64,000 nt of DNA from Leptospira ilyithenensis. GTDB taxonomy: Bacteria > Spirochaetota > Leptospiria > Leptospirales > Leptospiraceae. The stretch spans positions 1 through 64,000 of the forward strand of contig NZ_RQHV01000038.1 of the NCBI RefSeq assembly GCF_004771005.1. The letters run 5' to 3'. Each line of letters starts with the position of its first letter. Within the stretch, counting starts at the first letter, position 1. This document shows positions 26,752-37,681 of the stretch, one piece after another. The position numbers and the translations under genes were made by a program. The notes beneath the pieces were generated by a model that had not been told where the DNA came from, ran no database searches, and saw only the letters and a list, made by a program, of their open reading frames with translations.

Positions 26752-27765
26752 CTGAGACGTAAAATTACTTTATTGAATCTGGGTGGTCCTAGGACTGCTC
26801 TTGAAATCGAAACTTTTTTAAGGGATCTTTTTTTGGATCCTTATGTATTCGACCTTCCTCTTTGGGAACCACTCCGCCAAATACTTGCTAAATACATTGC
26901 CAAAAAGAGAGCACCAAAGGTGCGTTCGACCTACGAATCCATGGGGTTCGGAGGCGGAAGTCCTCTTGTTGAAGAAACGATCAAACAGACTGCGGCTGTT
27001 GTAAAAGTTCTGAACGAAAAAACTTCAGATCAATGGTTCGGTCAGGTCGCTATGGCCTGCGGTTATCCGAATTTGAAAGATGTTCTGAAAAAAGATGACG
27101 GCCCGGGTCCCAATCATATTTGGGTCCCTCTCTTTCCTCAGTATTCGCGTTCTACCGTTTTGTCCGTTGCAAAGATTGCCGAATCCATCATCGATAAATA
27201 TCCGTTAAATGAAAAGGGTTGGCTGCGGCCTTTTGGATTGGATCCTCGTTTTTTGGATGTGTCCGCTTCTTTGATTCTGGATTATTTTCAAGGTGAACTT
27301 TCCGAAAACCATTTTCTTCACCTGGAAAATGCGAAAGGAATTGACGATTGGAAGACGGTGGATTTGGTTTTCTCCGCTCATGGAATTCCTATGAGGCTTG
27401 TTCGAAAAGGAGATACATATGTGAATGAAATAGAAACATCCGTCTTGGAAATTACCAAACGATTGAGAGAAAAAGGTTTTTCAGGAGAAATACATTTATC
27501 TTATCAAAGCAGAGTAGGCCCTGCCAAATGGACAGAGCCGAATACAAAGATTACCCTGCATGAGCTTGGTAGGCAAGGAAGACGAATTGCAGTCTATCCT
27601 ATCAGTTTTGTAAGCGATCATTTGGAAACTCTGGAAGAGATAGGAGTCGAGTTACGGGATTTGGCTTTGAAGTCGGGCGCGGCTTCCTATTATAGAATTC
27701 CTTCTTTCGGAACCTATCCTTTGTTTGTTGATCTACTTTCCGATCTTATATTGGAATCCGTTTGA
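26752..27765 (+). CDS. hemH: Ferrochelatase, probable CTG start
   Basis: About 337 residues with CTG 26752 as start, seven bases after AAGGA. This gives MRRKITLLNLGGPRT, the normal first beta strand of HemH. The first standard codon, TTG 26773, has no ribosome-binding site and would remove that strand. Ferrochelatase motifs include 'VFSAHGIPMRLVRKGDTY' with the catalytic His and 'LSYQSRVGPAKWTEP'. It inserts iron into protoporphyrin IX, the final haem step. It faces the seven-gene hem operon, ending 51 bp from hemG, and follows topA by 15 bp. Confidence 0.93.
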   Translation: MRRKITLLNLGGPRTALEIETFLRDLFLDPYVFDLPLWEPLRQILAKYIAKKRAPKVRSTYESMGFGGGSPLVEETIKQTAAVVKVLNEKTSDQWFGQVAMACGYPNLKDVLKKDDGPGPNHIWVPLFPQYSRSTVLSVAKIAESIIDKYPLNEKGWLRPFGLDPRFLDVSASLILDYFQGELSENHFLHLENAKGIDDWKTVDLVFSAHGIPMRLVRKGDTYVNEIETSVLEITKRLREKGFSGEIHLSYQSRVGPAKWTEPNTKITLHELGRQGRRIAVYPISFVSDHLETLEEIGVELRDLALKSGAASYYRIPSFGTYPLFVDLLSDLILESV

Positions 27766-27816
27766 TGGAAATCTTGGTCTTATTATATTGATTTTTTATA
27801 GATATGCGAAAGATAA

Positions 27817-29085
27817 CTACGGATTCAGAGCGGCTTCGATGAGTCCTCTGAGCCCGATTCCGTATCTGTAATTTCCTAAAAAACGAATTGATTGGGAAGA
27901 GGCGGTGGATTCGTTTTCTATCTCATCAAGATAACGATTGAATTTGAGTAGTTCGGTTCCGTAGATAGGAAAAGATTGTTTCCAGATTTTAGGATGGAAG
28001 GAAACGATATCTTCTTCGCCGGAAGATGCGGATACGATCTTTCTGTCTGCTATTACCAAGTTTCGGATTTCCTCCTCGGTTAGGTGGTCTAAAAACTCAC
28101 CTGCGTAAATCCAGGTTTCCGAGTGAAGTTCTCCGAACACTCTCCCTTCAAAAATAAAATCATTTAGTAATACTCCATTCGCTGATACTTCAGAGTCTTT
28201 TGGAAATAAAACTCCGAAGCCAGGTTTCTTTAGGAGACTTGTTTTTGTAAAACAAGTGATGGTAGCAAGGGAAAGAAGGGGGATAGATTTTATATTATGT
28301 TTCGAAAGCGCCGATTGGGTGACTTTATTTTCATTTAATATTCGATAGGTGGACTGAACATTCATACAAAATATGATTTTGTGATCGGGGTATTCTTTTT
28401 TTAATTTTTCCAGGCTGGTAATTTCTGAATTAGTAAGGATTTCAATTTTACCATCCAAGGTTCCCGTCAGATTTGAAATCAGATCCGACATCCCGCCTTG
28501 AAAGGAGATCAGTCCTTTTTTGTTTGGTTTCTTTCGGGATTTATTTTTGGAGTTTTTAAAATTGCGATAAACAGAATCTCCCTCTTTCCATAAAAATCGG
28601 GAAAACACCATCCTCGGGTCCATGTCTTTTAATTTTGCAGCATAGATTCCGCCTAAAGTCGGTTCAATGAGATGTATGGTGGCTTGTTTTCCGAATATCC
28701 TAAAACTCCAGCTTTCGAAGGACTCGTTTTCTTTTGGCTTTGCATTTAAAAACAAAAAACCGATGAGTGTACGCACGATGGAAAAGAAAGAGATTGGGAT
28801 TTGTCTCAGGTGATTTTGAATCAGGAAGTATCTTTTTTTCGAAGAGGCTAGCGGTTGAATGGAGCTTAAATTCAAGTCTTGGAGCAGTTCTTCCGTTGCG
28901 TAGGAATTCAAGAAACCGTTTGCAGCTGTTTCGACCAACCCGAATTCCGTTTTGTAAGTATCAAGCATTCCCCCCAAACGATCGGATCTTTCGATTAGGG
29001 TAACTTTTTTACCTTTTTTTAGGGAGGAATGCGCAGCGATGAGCCCGCTGATCCCTCCTCCTACGATTAAAACGGAATCCGACAC
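27817..29085 (-). CDS. hemG: Protoporphyrinogen oxidase, FAD-dependent (HemY type)
   Basis: 422 residues. An N-terminal FAD-binding dinucleotide fold, 'LIVGGGISGLIAAHSSLKKG' then 'ERSDRLGGM', is followed by the typical PPOX segment 'LIEPTLGGIYAAK' and a C-terminal FAD-contact 'FLGNYRYGIGLRGLIEAAL'. The enzyme oxidises protoporphyrinogen IX to protoporphyrin IX with oxygen. Last gene of the hem operon, starting one base after hemN's stop. The symbol hemG follows common usage in leptospires; by family it is HemY-like rather than the flavodoxin-like E. coli HemG. Confidence 0.88.
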   Translation of the reverse strand: MSDSVLIVGGGISGLIAAHSSLKKGKKVTLIERSDRLGGMLDTYKTEFGLVETAANGFLNSYATEELLQDLNLSSIQPLASSKKRYFLIQNHLRQIPISFFSIVRTLIGFLFLNAKPKENESFESWSFRIFGKQATIHLIEPTLGGIYAAKLKDMDPRMVFSRFLWKEGDSVYRNFKNSKNKSRKKPNKKGLISFQGGMSDLISNLTGTLDGKIEILTNSEITSLEKLKKEYPDHKIIFCMNVQSTYRILNENKVTQSALSKHNIKSIPLLSLATITCFTKTSLLKKPGFGVLFPKDSEVSANGVLLNDFIFEGRVFGELHSETWIYAGEFLDHLTEEEIRNLVIADRKIVSASSGEEDIVSFHPKIWKQSFPIYGTELLKFNRYLDEIENESTASSQSIRFLGNYRYGIGLRGLIEAALNP

Positions 29086-29086
29086 T

Positions 29087-30436
29087 TTATATTGCTTTTG
29101 AAAAGATTGGAAAATTCGGCTGAGAATTTCTCAGCTTTTCATCTAACGCAGTACATACGATTCTCAGGAAAGGGCGACCATCTTCTGTGATTTTTATCTT
29201 ATTTTCAGCCCATTCGACCAAATGATCCGATTCCATTTCCAAGAGGTAATTTTTTAGATCCTCTTTCCACTCGCTAGGAATTTCCACTTCCCAAGTGGTC
29301 ATTAGTTTTAAAATCAGTTGTCTTCTCTTTTTATCGGAATCATTCAGTTTATGGCCTCTAAAGCTGGGAATGGTTTTTTCGTTCACGATCCTTCTATATT
29401 TGATTTCCAATTTTTCATTTTGGTGAAAAGAGTCGGATGTTTCCGAAATGGAAGAAGTTCCGAGTCCCAGCAAAACATCTGTTTTGTGTGAGCTGTAACC
29501 CATAAAGTTTCTATGCAATCTCCCTTCCTGCGAAGCTTTCCAGAGAGAATCCGTCTTTAATGCGAAATGATCCATTCCTATTTCCTGATAGCCCCCGGCT
29601 TCCAGTAATTTTCGGCCTCGTTCGTATAACTCCCGTTTTTCTTCAGATTTCGGAAGATCTTCTTCCGTAAAAAGCCTTTGCGAAGACTTGATCCAAGGTA
29701 CATGCGCATAGGAGTAAAAAGCAATTCTATCCGGATGAAGGGAAAGGGTCAGCTCAATGGTTTTTTCCATGGAAGCAATCGTTTGTTTGGGAAGGCCATA
29801 GATCAGATCGAAATTTACGGAAGTATAACCCAATTCACGTGCGGTCTCCGTAATACTTTCGGTATTTTCGAACGGTTGGATTCGATTGACCAATCTTTGC
29901 ACTTCGGCATCGAAGTCCTGAACTCCCAAGCTGATTCTTCTGAATCCGTATTTGTATAAAATCTCCAATTGAGTTCTTCTCGTTCTGCGGGGATCCACTT
30001 CAATGGAAAACTCGGCGTTTTTGTTGGGTGATAATTTGCCGGTGATATTTGATATCAAATATTCCAGATGTTTTTCGGATAAATAGGTCGGGGTCCCACC
30101 ACCTAAATGAAGTTCATCGAGTGATCTGTTCTTTAAATTTGAAATCTTGGAAATATAAAGATCCAATTCTTTGATTACCGATTCCACATATGGTTCTTCT
30201 ACGGAATGGTTTTTTGTAATGGAAGTATTGCATCCGCAGAAAGTGCATAGAGTTTCGCAAAAAGGTATATGAACGTAAATTGCAAGGGAAGAATCTTTTT
30301 TTGCAAGGTCTCTTTCCAAAGACTGAATCCATTCCTCCGAGGTCGGCATATCCGTCCAGTAGGGAACTGTCGGGTAACTGGTGTACCTTGGTGCCGGTAT
30401 GTCGTATTTTCTCAGTAAATCTTTATGCGCTAACAT
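29087..30436 (-). CDS. hemN: Oxygen-independent coproporphyrinogen III dehydrogenase
   Basis: 449 residues. The radical-SAM cluster motif is C60-x3-C64-x2-C67 ('IPFCETLCTFCGCN'), with the extra Cys and 'CNTSITK' that mark true HemN rather than HemW. 'LHLGGGTPTYLS' and 'GVQDFDAEVQRLVNRIQP' are also typical. It decarboxylates coproporphyrinogen III without oxygen. It overlaps hemE by 14 bp. Pairing an anaerobic HemN with an oxygen-using HemG/HemY is notable for an aerobic organism. Confidence 0.93.
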   Translation of the reverse strand: MLAHKDLLRKYDIPAPRYTSYPTVPYWTDMPTSEEWIQSLERDLAKKDSSLAIYVHIPFCETLCTFCGCNTSITKNHSVEEPYVESVIKELDLYISKISNLKNRSLDELHLGGGTPTYLSEKHLEYLISNITGKLSPNKNAEFSIEVDPRRTRRTQLEILYKYGFRRISLGVQDFDAEVQRLVNRIQPFENTESITETARELGYTSVNFDLIYGLPKQTIASMEKTIELTLSLHPDRIAFYSYAHVPWIKSSQRLFTEEDLPKSEEKRELYERGRKLLEAGGYQEIGMDHFALKTDSLWKASQEGRLHRNFMGYSSHKTDVLLGLGTSSISETSDSFHQNEKLEIKYRRIVNEKTIPSFRGHKLNDSDKKRRQLILKLMTTWEVEIPSEWKEDLKNYLLEMESDHLVEWAENKIKITEDGRPFLRIVCTALDEKLRNSQPNFPIFSKAI

Positions 30437-31477
30437 GGAATTCCTCGCGGATGGTTGCGATCATTTCTTTGATATTGGATTCAGGTGTCCCTTGCAATAC
30501 CCCGTGCCCAAGTCCCGATACCCAACCTTTTCTTTCTTCTTTAGTTAGACGTTTGATCGGCTTCAAATAATTCAGCAAGGCCTTCTTGAATTCTTCTTTG
30601 GGCAAAAAGAGCAAAGACTGATCGAAATTTCCCTGCAGGAATCCCCGGGAGTAACCGCCTTTTAGTAACTCTTCCATTGAGAATCGATGGTCCACTCCGA
30701 ATCCTGCGAGACCTTCGGTATTTCTTATGAGATTTAATTGATGTTCGGTGGTCCCTTTTGCATAATAACCTACTTTGCCGGGAAACCGGGAAACAATCGT
30801 CTGCAAAGGTTTGGCAACATACTCTTTAAAATAATCAGGACTCAAATCTCCTGCAGCGGTGTCAAAAATCATAACCAATTCCGCGCCACCTTCCAATTGA
30901 AGGCGTAGATTTTCCAAAAGCAATGGAATGATCATCTCGAAAAAACCGGAAGCTAGACCTGAATTCACTTTGGAATGAGTCAGGTTGCCATCGTGTTTTC
31001 CGGAAGATGCATACGTGTAAAGAGTCCATGGTCCACCTAAGAATCCTATCAAAGAGGTTTCTTTCGGTAAAACTTCGCGAGTCAGAAGCATTGCTTTTTT
31101 TTGAAATTCCAATTGGAAAATCGCCTCGGGACCGGACCTCAGTTTCAAAAGGTCTTTTTCCGAATCCAGACGAAAGGAAAGCATAGGACCAGGATTGTAA
31201 TCCAAACCCATTCCTAATGCTTCCAATGGAAAAAGAATATCCGAAAAAAGAATGGATACGTCAAATCCGAATTCCCTTACGGGACCTAACGCTACTTCTG
31301 CGGCGAGCTCCGGATTTTTACAGAGTTCTAAAAAACTGTATTTTTCCTTTAAGTTGCGGTAATGGGAATGGTATCTTCCCGCTTGCCTCATAAACCAGAT
31401 AGGAGGTATGTCTTGCGGGATTCCTGCGAGAGCATTTGCAAAACGGGGGTTTCTGATTTGAGTGACGGATTTTAGAT

Positions 31478-31481
<4 letters not shown>
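30423..31481 (-). CDS. hemE: Uroporphyrinogen decarboxylase
   Basis: 352 residues. The signature '[12 protein letters not shown]' near residue 26 contributes the Arg residues that bind substrate carboxylates. '[20 protein letters not shown]' includes the catalytic Asp region, and '[12 protein letters not shown]' is the second signature. It removes the four acetate carboxyls of uroporphyrinogen III. It overlaps hemL by ATGA and hemN by 14 bp. This is the branch at which haem synthesis leaves the siroheme route (SUMT at 39067-39861). Confidence 0.95.
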
Positions 31482-32763
<1,282 letters not shown>

Positions 32764-32767
<4 letters not shown>

Positions 32768-33723
32768 ATAAATAATCTCTTGGCTTCTCTCGCCGCATAA
32801 CTGATCAAAAACGAAACTCCCGCCCTTCTGAAGACGTTCCAGGTTTCAACGAGACCTTCTTCTCTTTTTAAAAATCCGTTTTTTGCAAGCAATTCGACTG
32901 ATGCATATTCACCGCTCACTTGGTAGGCCCCTAAAGGAAGATTGGTTTTTTCTCTGATGGGAAGGATCAAATCAATTGATGTCATTCCGGGTTTTAACAT
33001 GAGGAAGTCCGCGCCTTCCTTTTCGTCCCGAACGGATGCGGCAATTGCGGATTCCCTATCTCTTACATCCAATTGATATGTGGAACGGTCTCCGAAACTG
33101 GGAGTGGATTCCGCAGCATCACGGAACGGTCCGTAAAAATTACTTTTGAATTTTGTCGAATAACTCATGATAGGTATCTGATTAAAACCGTTGGAGTCCA
33201 GAATGTTTCGATGTGAGGCGACCCGTCCATCCATCATATCACTCGGTGCAATTCCGTCCGCTCCCGATTCGGCAAATAACAATGCTAAGTTGGATAATCG
33301 TTTCACCGATTTTTCATTATGAATCGTTCCGTCCGAATCCAAATGACCGCAATGACCGTGGGTTGTTACGGAACAAAGACAGGTATCCAGCCAGAGAAAA
33401 ATATCCGGGAAATTCTTTTTGATACCTGATATGGCTTTATTATAGAAAGAAGAACTGAATTCCGTATCCGATTTCTTTTTTGGAACCGTAAATAGCAGGA
33501 ATTGATCCACCCCGGAATTCATATCCGATTCAATTTGTTTGTATAGGGAAGATTCCGATTCCCTGTAAACTCCGGACATCCCGTCAATGGCTTCTCTTTC
33601 TTTCAGGTCTTCCACGATAAAGAGTGGTTGAATGAATTTTTTTGCATTTAAGGAACTGCTGCTTGAAAGTTCTCTTAGATGATGTGATTTTTTTATTCTT
33701 CGTAAATGGTTCATTGGTTCCAA
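32764..33723 (-). CDS. hemB: Delta-aminolevulinic acid dehydratase (porphobilinogen synthase)
   Basis: 319 residues. The catalytic Lys residues are K191 ('[14 protein letters not shown]') and K244 ('[11 protein letters not shown]'). A Cys-rich site, C115, C117 and C125 in '[15 protein letters not shown]', marks the zinc-dependent class. It condenses two 5-aminolevulinates to porphobilinogen. ATG 33723 lies five bases after the hemC/D stop; ATG 33714 is a possible second start. It overlaps hemL by four bases. Confidence 0.95.
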
Positions 33724-33728
33724 GTATT

Positions 33729-35276
33729 TTATTTTTTAATATGATTTTCGATCCATCCCTCAAACGAAAGACATACATGAATCCGATTTGCCGCTTCTTC
33801 ACCTAACTCTGATTTAACTTTAGAGAAAGTGGAACCCGGGCCTACAAAATGAATGATTTTTTTCAAGATGGGATATTTGGATGTAATGATATTGAATTCG
33901 GATCCGCTTCTCCAAAAAGCGGCCTTGATTTTTTCAGGATCGAAGTTTGCGGGAATTTCAGGAGCGGAAAGATTATAAGTAGGCACCAACGGATAAGTGG
34001 TTTTTGAAAGATCCGAGTCTTGATGTGATAGTTTGACAAAGTTCGGTTTTCGATTGAATAAGGTGTCTATTTTCAGGTCTTCCAATTCTCCAAGGCCGTC
34101 TACGGAACCGTGAATCCATATTCCTCTTTTTGCAAGTTCTCTCCAAGTCGTAAGTCCCGATGTCCAAATGATCTGCGTTTCCGAGTTTATGATCAGATCC
34201 TGTGGAAATGCGTAACCGCGGGCAATAAATAAATCGGAATTAGGCGGTATTTTGTAATTGATTCTTTCTCTTTGTCTCTGCGCCATTTTTGCCTGGGAAG
34301 GCCAGACCTCATCAATGGAAAAATGAAGATCCGGCATCGGTAGTATCCCTTTTTTGGATAAGTTCTCTTTATCGTCGGTTTCACCTTGTAAAAACCTGAC
34401 TTGACCGTAAGGGCGGATGATTACGGCAACACCGATTTTCTGATGACAGCCTCCGCCAAACTGAGATAAGATTTCTCTTTCCGTTTCCGAAGATATTTTT
34501 GCTTTCATATCAGTTAGTTCTGAAAATAGGTCATAAATTTCCTTTTCGCTTTCCCGAACTTCGACGCAGAGAGCTCCTTGTGCGGGTGCGTTCGGATTCA
34601 AAGAAAGAGGAAGGATCATAAACAAACATTGATTTAACGAATCATATAAAAAATTCCGAATCTCTGTAAATTCGGAAATATCTTCGGTTAAAAAATCGGA
34701 ATTTAACAAACGATCCAACGCAGCTTTTGCAATAATCAATCCGTGAGCATCACCCTCTAAAAATTTTCTGATCCTGGTTTGCACGTTCCCGCGAATGGGC
34801 GAAAAGGACAGAGTTGATTTTGTCAAAGGGTCGGGCAGGTATTCTGAAAAAAATCTTTGTAAATTGAATTCTCTTCTAGGGGAAGAAGTGCAAAATTTCA
34901 AATCTTTATCCGGATTTTTCCAGGAAGATTTTTTGAATAATAAAACGTCTCTTTGGTCTTCTCTCTGTAATACGGAGATGATGGATGTTCCTTTTCTTTT
35001 TTCAAGATCCAAATCTTTCCAGGAATGTACAATAGCATCCACTTCATTGTTTAATAAATCGTCTTGTAAGTCCTTTGTGAAAATTCCTTTTCCGGCGATT
35101 TGCCAAAGAGGACTTGTCAGATCTTTATCCCCGGAGGCTTCCTTAAATCTGTAAACAATTTCCAGTTCAGGGTTTGTATCTTTTAGTTTTTTACCGACGG
35201 TGTAAGCTTGGAGTTTGGCCAGAGTGGAAGATCTTGCACCGATTGTTATTTTTCTAAACAAGCTAAGTCTTCCCAT
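33729..35276 (-). CDS. hemC: HemC-HemD fusion: porphobilinogen deaminase plus probable uroporphyrinogen-III synthase
   Basis: 515 residues, against about 310 for HemC alone. The N-terminal 290 residues are HemC: 'KITIGARSSTLAKLQA', 'HSWKDL' (catalytic Asp88), 'TSSPRRE', and the dipyrromethane-cofactor Cys277 in 'FGGGCHQKIG'. The remaining 220 residues are a diverged HemD-like domain ('IIWTSGLTTWRELAKRGIWI', 'HFVGPGSTFSKVKSELG'). No separate hemD occurs in the otherwise complete operon. The fusion makes and cyclises hydroxymethylbilane to uroporphyrinogen III. It overlaps hemA. TTG 35261, seven bases after GGGAAG, may be the real start instead of ATG 35276. Confidence 0.9.
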   Translation of the reverse strand: MGRLSLFRKITIGARSSTLAKLQAYTVGKKLKDTNPELEIVYRFKEASGDKDLTSPLWQIAGKGIFTKDLQDDLLNNEVDAIVHSWKDLDLEKRKGTSIISVLQREDQRDVLLFKKSSWKNPDKDLKFCTSSPRREFNLQRFFSEYLPDPLTKSTLSFSPIRGNVQTRIRKFLEGDAHGLIIAKAALDRLLNSDFLTEDISEFTEIRNFLYDSLNQCLFMILPLSLNPNAPAQGALCVEVRESEKEIYDLFSELTDMKAKISSETEREILSQFGGGCHQKIGVAVIIRPYGQVRFLQGETDDKENLSKKGILPMPDLHFSIDEVWPSQAKMAQRQRERINYKIPPNSDLFIARGYAFPQDLIINSETQIIWTSGLTTWRELAKRGIWIHGSVDGLGELEDLKIDTLFNRKPNFVKLSHQDSDLSKTTYPLVPTYNLSAPEIPANFDPEKIKAAFWRSGSEFNIITSKYPILKKIIHFVGPGSTFSKVKSELGEEAANRIHVCLSFEGWIENHIKK

Positions 35277-36124
35277 CCGTGTAAAAGATGAATTTGCTCT
35301 TCTTCGCGTTCTCGTGTTAGTTCTTCAATCAGTGAAAGAATTTGCGGACGAAGGTTTGTCAGATGATTTTCCGTTTCAGTAATATTGGCTAAAATATCCT
35401 TAAAGGATACGTACTTAGTATTCGCAGGAATATGCTGTAATTCGGTTTCAGCTCGAAAATCTATTATCAATCTTTTAGATTTTATGTTTGAAATCAATGT
35501 TTCGGGAAAATAGGAAGATGCAATCACCAAAGATTCCGATCTGTCGGTATAGTTTTCCCAAAGAGAGGTTTGAACTGCATAACGTGATTTTAATTGGGAC
35601 AATCGTTCCGAATTTCTCGCTACGACCGTAACGGATCTGCCTTTCTGAACCAGGTAAGGGAGAATGGACTCTACTAATTTACCACTTCCGAATAAACTAA
35701 CGGACTCTTTCTCTTTGAGAAAGGAATCGGCAATACTGCCGTAAGTTTGTCTTCCTTGTCCCGTCAATAATTTGGAACGAACGATTTTAGTCTGTTCCAG
35801 AATTTGATCGCGTAACTTATGTAAGTTTTTTGAAAAAGGAGAGTCGTTCAGATTTTCCTTTCGAAAACGATCCCGAAATTGGGCGAGAATCTCACTTTCT
35901 CCGAAAAGTCGGGAATGGACTCCCGTGACTATTTCTAGAATCAATTGATAAGCGGCAAAGCCGAAGTGATAGGAAATGTTTTCCGGGATATCTTCCCGAG
36001 AAACCAATCTATCATCACCAATATAGACCGAACGCATGCAGGTGTGCCAGGAAACAAAACCGTCCAGTTCTTTCGCGGTTCTTTCTTCTGTGTCATCATG
36101 CAATACAATTAAGTTTCCCCACAT
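35246..36124 (-). CDS. hemA: Glutamyl-tRNA reductase, compact form
   Basis: 292 residues, much shorter than the usual 400-430. The nucleophilic Cys is C29 in 'SWHTCMRSVYIG', and 'VTGVHSRLFGESEILAQFRD' corresponds to the conserved G-x-x-S-x-x-x-G-E-x-x-I segment. An NADPH fold ('VSLFGSGKLVESILPYLVQKG') follows. The C-terminal dimerisation domain is reduced and the region before the Cys is shortened. It reduces Glu-tRNA to glutamate-1-semialdehyde, the first step of the C5 route. First gene of the hem operon, with a Fur-like site about 73 bp upstream. An in-frame stop a few codons upstream of ATG 36124 rules out a longer N-terminus. Confidence 0.88.
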   Translation of the reverse strand: MWGNLIVLHDDTEERTAKELDGFVSWHTCMRSVYIGDDRLVSREDIPENISYHFGFAAYQLILEIVTGVHSRLFGESEILAQFRDRFRKENLNDSPFSKNLHKLRDQILEQTKIVRSKLLTGQGRQTYGSIADSFLKEKESVSLFGSGKLVESILPYLVQKGRSVTVVARNSERLSQLKSRYAVQTSLWENYTDRSESLVIASSYFPETLISNIKSKRLIIDFRAETELQHIPANTKYVSFKDILANITETENHLTNLRPQILSLIEELTREREEEQIHLLHGWEDLACLEK

Positions 36125-36196
36125 AATTCTATCTTATCAAAATTAAGCCTCTATTTGTCACGGGATTGTCAGCCCTTGAAAAAATAATTTTCTTAA

Positions 36197-36214
36197 TTGA
36201 TTCTCATTCTCATC
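36197..36214. promoter_or_regulatory. Fur/PerR-like operator between hemA and msrB
   Basis: On the minus strand this reads GATGAGAATGAGAATCAA, which contains two near-copies of the GATAAT hexamer (GAGAAT GAGAAT) followed by an inverted-like ATCAAT. Fur-family regulators bind arrays of GATAAT hexamers. The site lies in the 169-bp divergent region, about 73 bp before hemA and 80 bp before msrB. Iron or peroxide control of haem synthesis would fit. This is pattern matching only. Confidence 0.35.
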
Positions 36215-36293
36215 TTCTTGAGTGAAATCACTTATAAAAAATTGAAAAGTTCGATCAGTTTCTTTTTGTTAAGAAGAAGGTTTTTTCAGTCTA

Positions 36294-36701
36294 ATGTCAA
36301 CTATGGTTGATAAAATCCAAATCTCTGAAGATGAATTAAAACAAAAACTCACTCCCGAGCAATACCATGTAACAAGAAATAAAGGTACGGAACGTCCCTT
36401 TACAGGTGAATATTACCAACACAAAGAGAAAGGAACTTATCTTTGTGTATGTTGCGGACAGGAGTTGTTTGATTCGGAAACAAAGTATGAATCAGGAAGC
36501 GGTTGGCCCAGCTATTACCAAGCTATAAATGAATCTGCGATTGAAACGGAAACGGACAAAAGTCACTCCATGCAAAGGGTAGAGATTCATTGCAGCAAGT
36601 GCAATGCTCATCTTGGGCATGTATTTCCGGACGGCCCGAAACCTACGGGACTTAGATATTGTGTGAATTCATTATCCTTAACTTTTAAAAAGGAAGGATA
36701 A
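36294..36701 (+). CDS. msrB: Peptide-methionine (R)-S-oxide reductase
   Basis: 135 residues, single-domain MsrB. Zinc ligands are C51/C54 ('CVCCG') and C100/C103 ('[13 protein letters not shown]'). The catalytic Cys is C123 in '[10 protein letters not shown]', and 'SGSGWPSYY' lines the substrate pocket. It repairs the R isomer of oxidised methionine. Divergent from the hem operon across a region with a Fur-like site, so both may respond to oxidative or iron stress. It converges with the next gene. Confidence 0.93.
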   Translation: MSTMVDKIQISEDELKQKLTPEQYHVTRNKGTERPFTGEYYQHKEKGTYLCVCCGQELFDSETKYESGSGWPSYYQAINESAIETETDKSHSMQRVEIHCSKCNAHLGHVFPDGPKPTGLRYCVNSLSLTFKKEG

Positions 36702-36715
36702 ATAACTAAATTATA

Positions 36716-37204
36716 TTATTTTGATTCGGAGAGCCAAGTTACTGTTTCGCCGCAATTTTTAGCCACAACGGCAGTAGGAAGAGCGTTCGGCTTTTCTTCA
36801 AAGCTAACAGCTCCGAAGTTAACACCGATTCTATGGTAAATTTTTCTAGCTAGTTTAGACAATTGATTCGCTTCACATTGATTTCCCAGCTTGGATTCAA
36901 TAAGGGATATCATGGTTAATAATTCCGCATTTCCTTCCGAATCTTTCATTCCGATTGCCGATTTGAGCACAATAGCTTTTTTCAGATAGTCTCTAGCTTC
37001 CGAGAAACGGTTTGCACCCATGGAATGTTTTGCTTTTTCTTCCAAATCTTCGATGATCTGGGGAATACGGGAAAGGCGAACTTCGTGCAGAATCTCTTCG
37101 GCAGTCTTGTCCAGGACAGGATTTGCATAAAGACTGGGCAACCCGCCTATTATTACGGCAAATAGGTAGAGGATCATTCGGAATAATAGGCGAGAATGTT
37201 GCAC
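36716..37204 (-). CDS. Exported small protein with TPR-like helices
   Basis: 162 residues. A signal peptide (residues 1 to about 27, 'LFRMILYLFAVIIGGLPSLYA') is followed by helices resembling one or two TPR units ('MGANRFSEARDYLKKAIVLKS', 'LIESKLGNQCEANQLSKLARK'). The C-terminus has two Cys that could form a disulfide in the periplasm. No enzyme motif; function unknown. It ends 14 bp from the msrB stop (convergent). Confidence 0.6.
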   Translation of the reverse strand: MQHSRLLFRMILYLFAVIIGGLPSLYANPVLDKTAEEILHEVRLSRIPQIIEDLEEKAKHSMGANRFSEARDYLKKAIVLKSAIGMKDSEGNAELLTMISLIESKLGNQCEANQLSKLARKIYHRIGVNFGAVSFEEKPNALPTAVVAKNCGETVTWLSESK

Positions 37205-37285
37205 AATGTATCTACTGCAGTAATCATGCCAAACAAGTCCAAATAAATCGGCTAGACTTTCTTTGGTAACATAAGAAACTGTAAG

Positions 37286-37640
37286 ATAGCCTTGGTCGAG
37301 TGATCGCCTTTTAGAAAAACGGTAACGTTTCCTAAGGGGAGGAAAGTCCGGACACTAGGGGACAATCGGACCGAGTAATCCTCGGGGTGAAACGGGGAGA
37401 CCTGTTTTATACGGAAAGTGCAACAGAAAGCAAACCGCCGAAACTATTTTAGTTGGTAAGGGTGAAAGGGTGGGGTAAGAGCCTACCGCTTGTTTTGTAA
37501 AAAACAAGGCATGGTAAACCCTCCGATGTGCAATCTCAAGTAAACAACCGTTATGAGCCTGTCCCGCCAGGTTGTGGGTAGAGAGCATTAGATAAATGAT
37601 CACATAGAACAGAATCCGGCTTACGGGCCAAGGCTACTTT
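37286..37640 (+). ncRNA. rnpB: RNase P RNA (bacterial type A)
   Basis: Conserved RNase P RNA segments occur in the right order: GAGGAAAGTCCGGACAC near 37340, ACAGAAAGCAAACCGCC near 37424, AGGGTGAAAGGGTG near 37460, and AGATAAATGATCAC...ACAGAATCCGGCTTA near 37590-37623. The P1 helix pairs TAGCCTTGG (37287-37295) with CCAAGGCTA (37628-37636). A T-run follows directly, giving a terminator-like 3' end. The RNA is the catalytic subunit that matures tRNA 5' ends, including the embedded tRNA-Arg at 9997-10069. Ends are placed to within a few bases. Confidence 0.95.
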
Positions 37641-37681
37641 TTTCACTTCATTTCTTTTCCGCCGGTCGTTATTATTGTTTT

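Noticed and set aside
37355..37603. Minus-strand reading frame of 82 codons
   Set aside because: It lies wholly inside the RNase P RNA gene and is explained by that structure.
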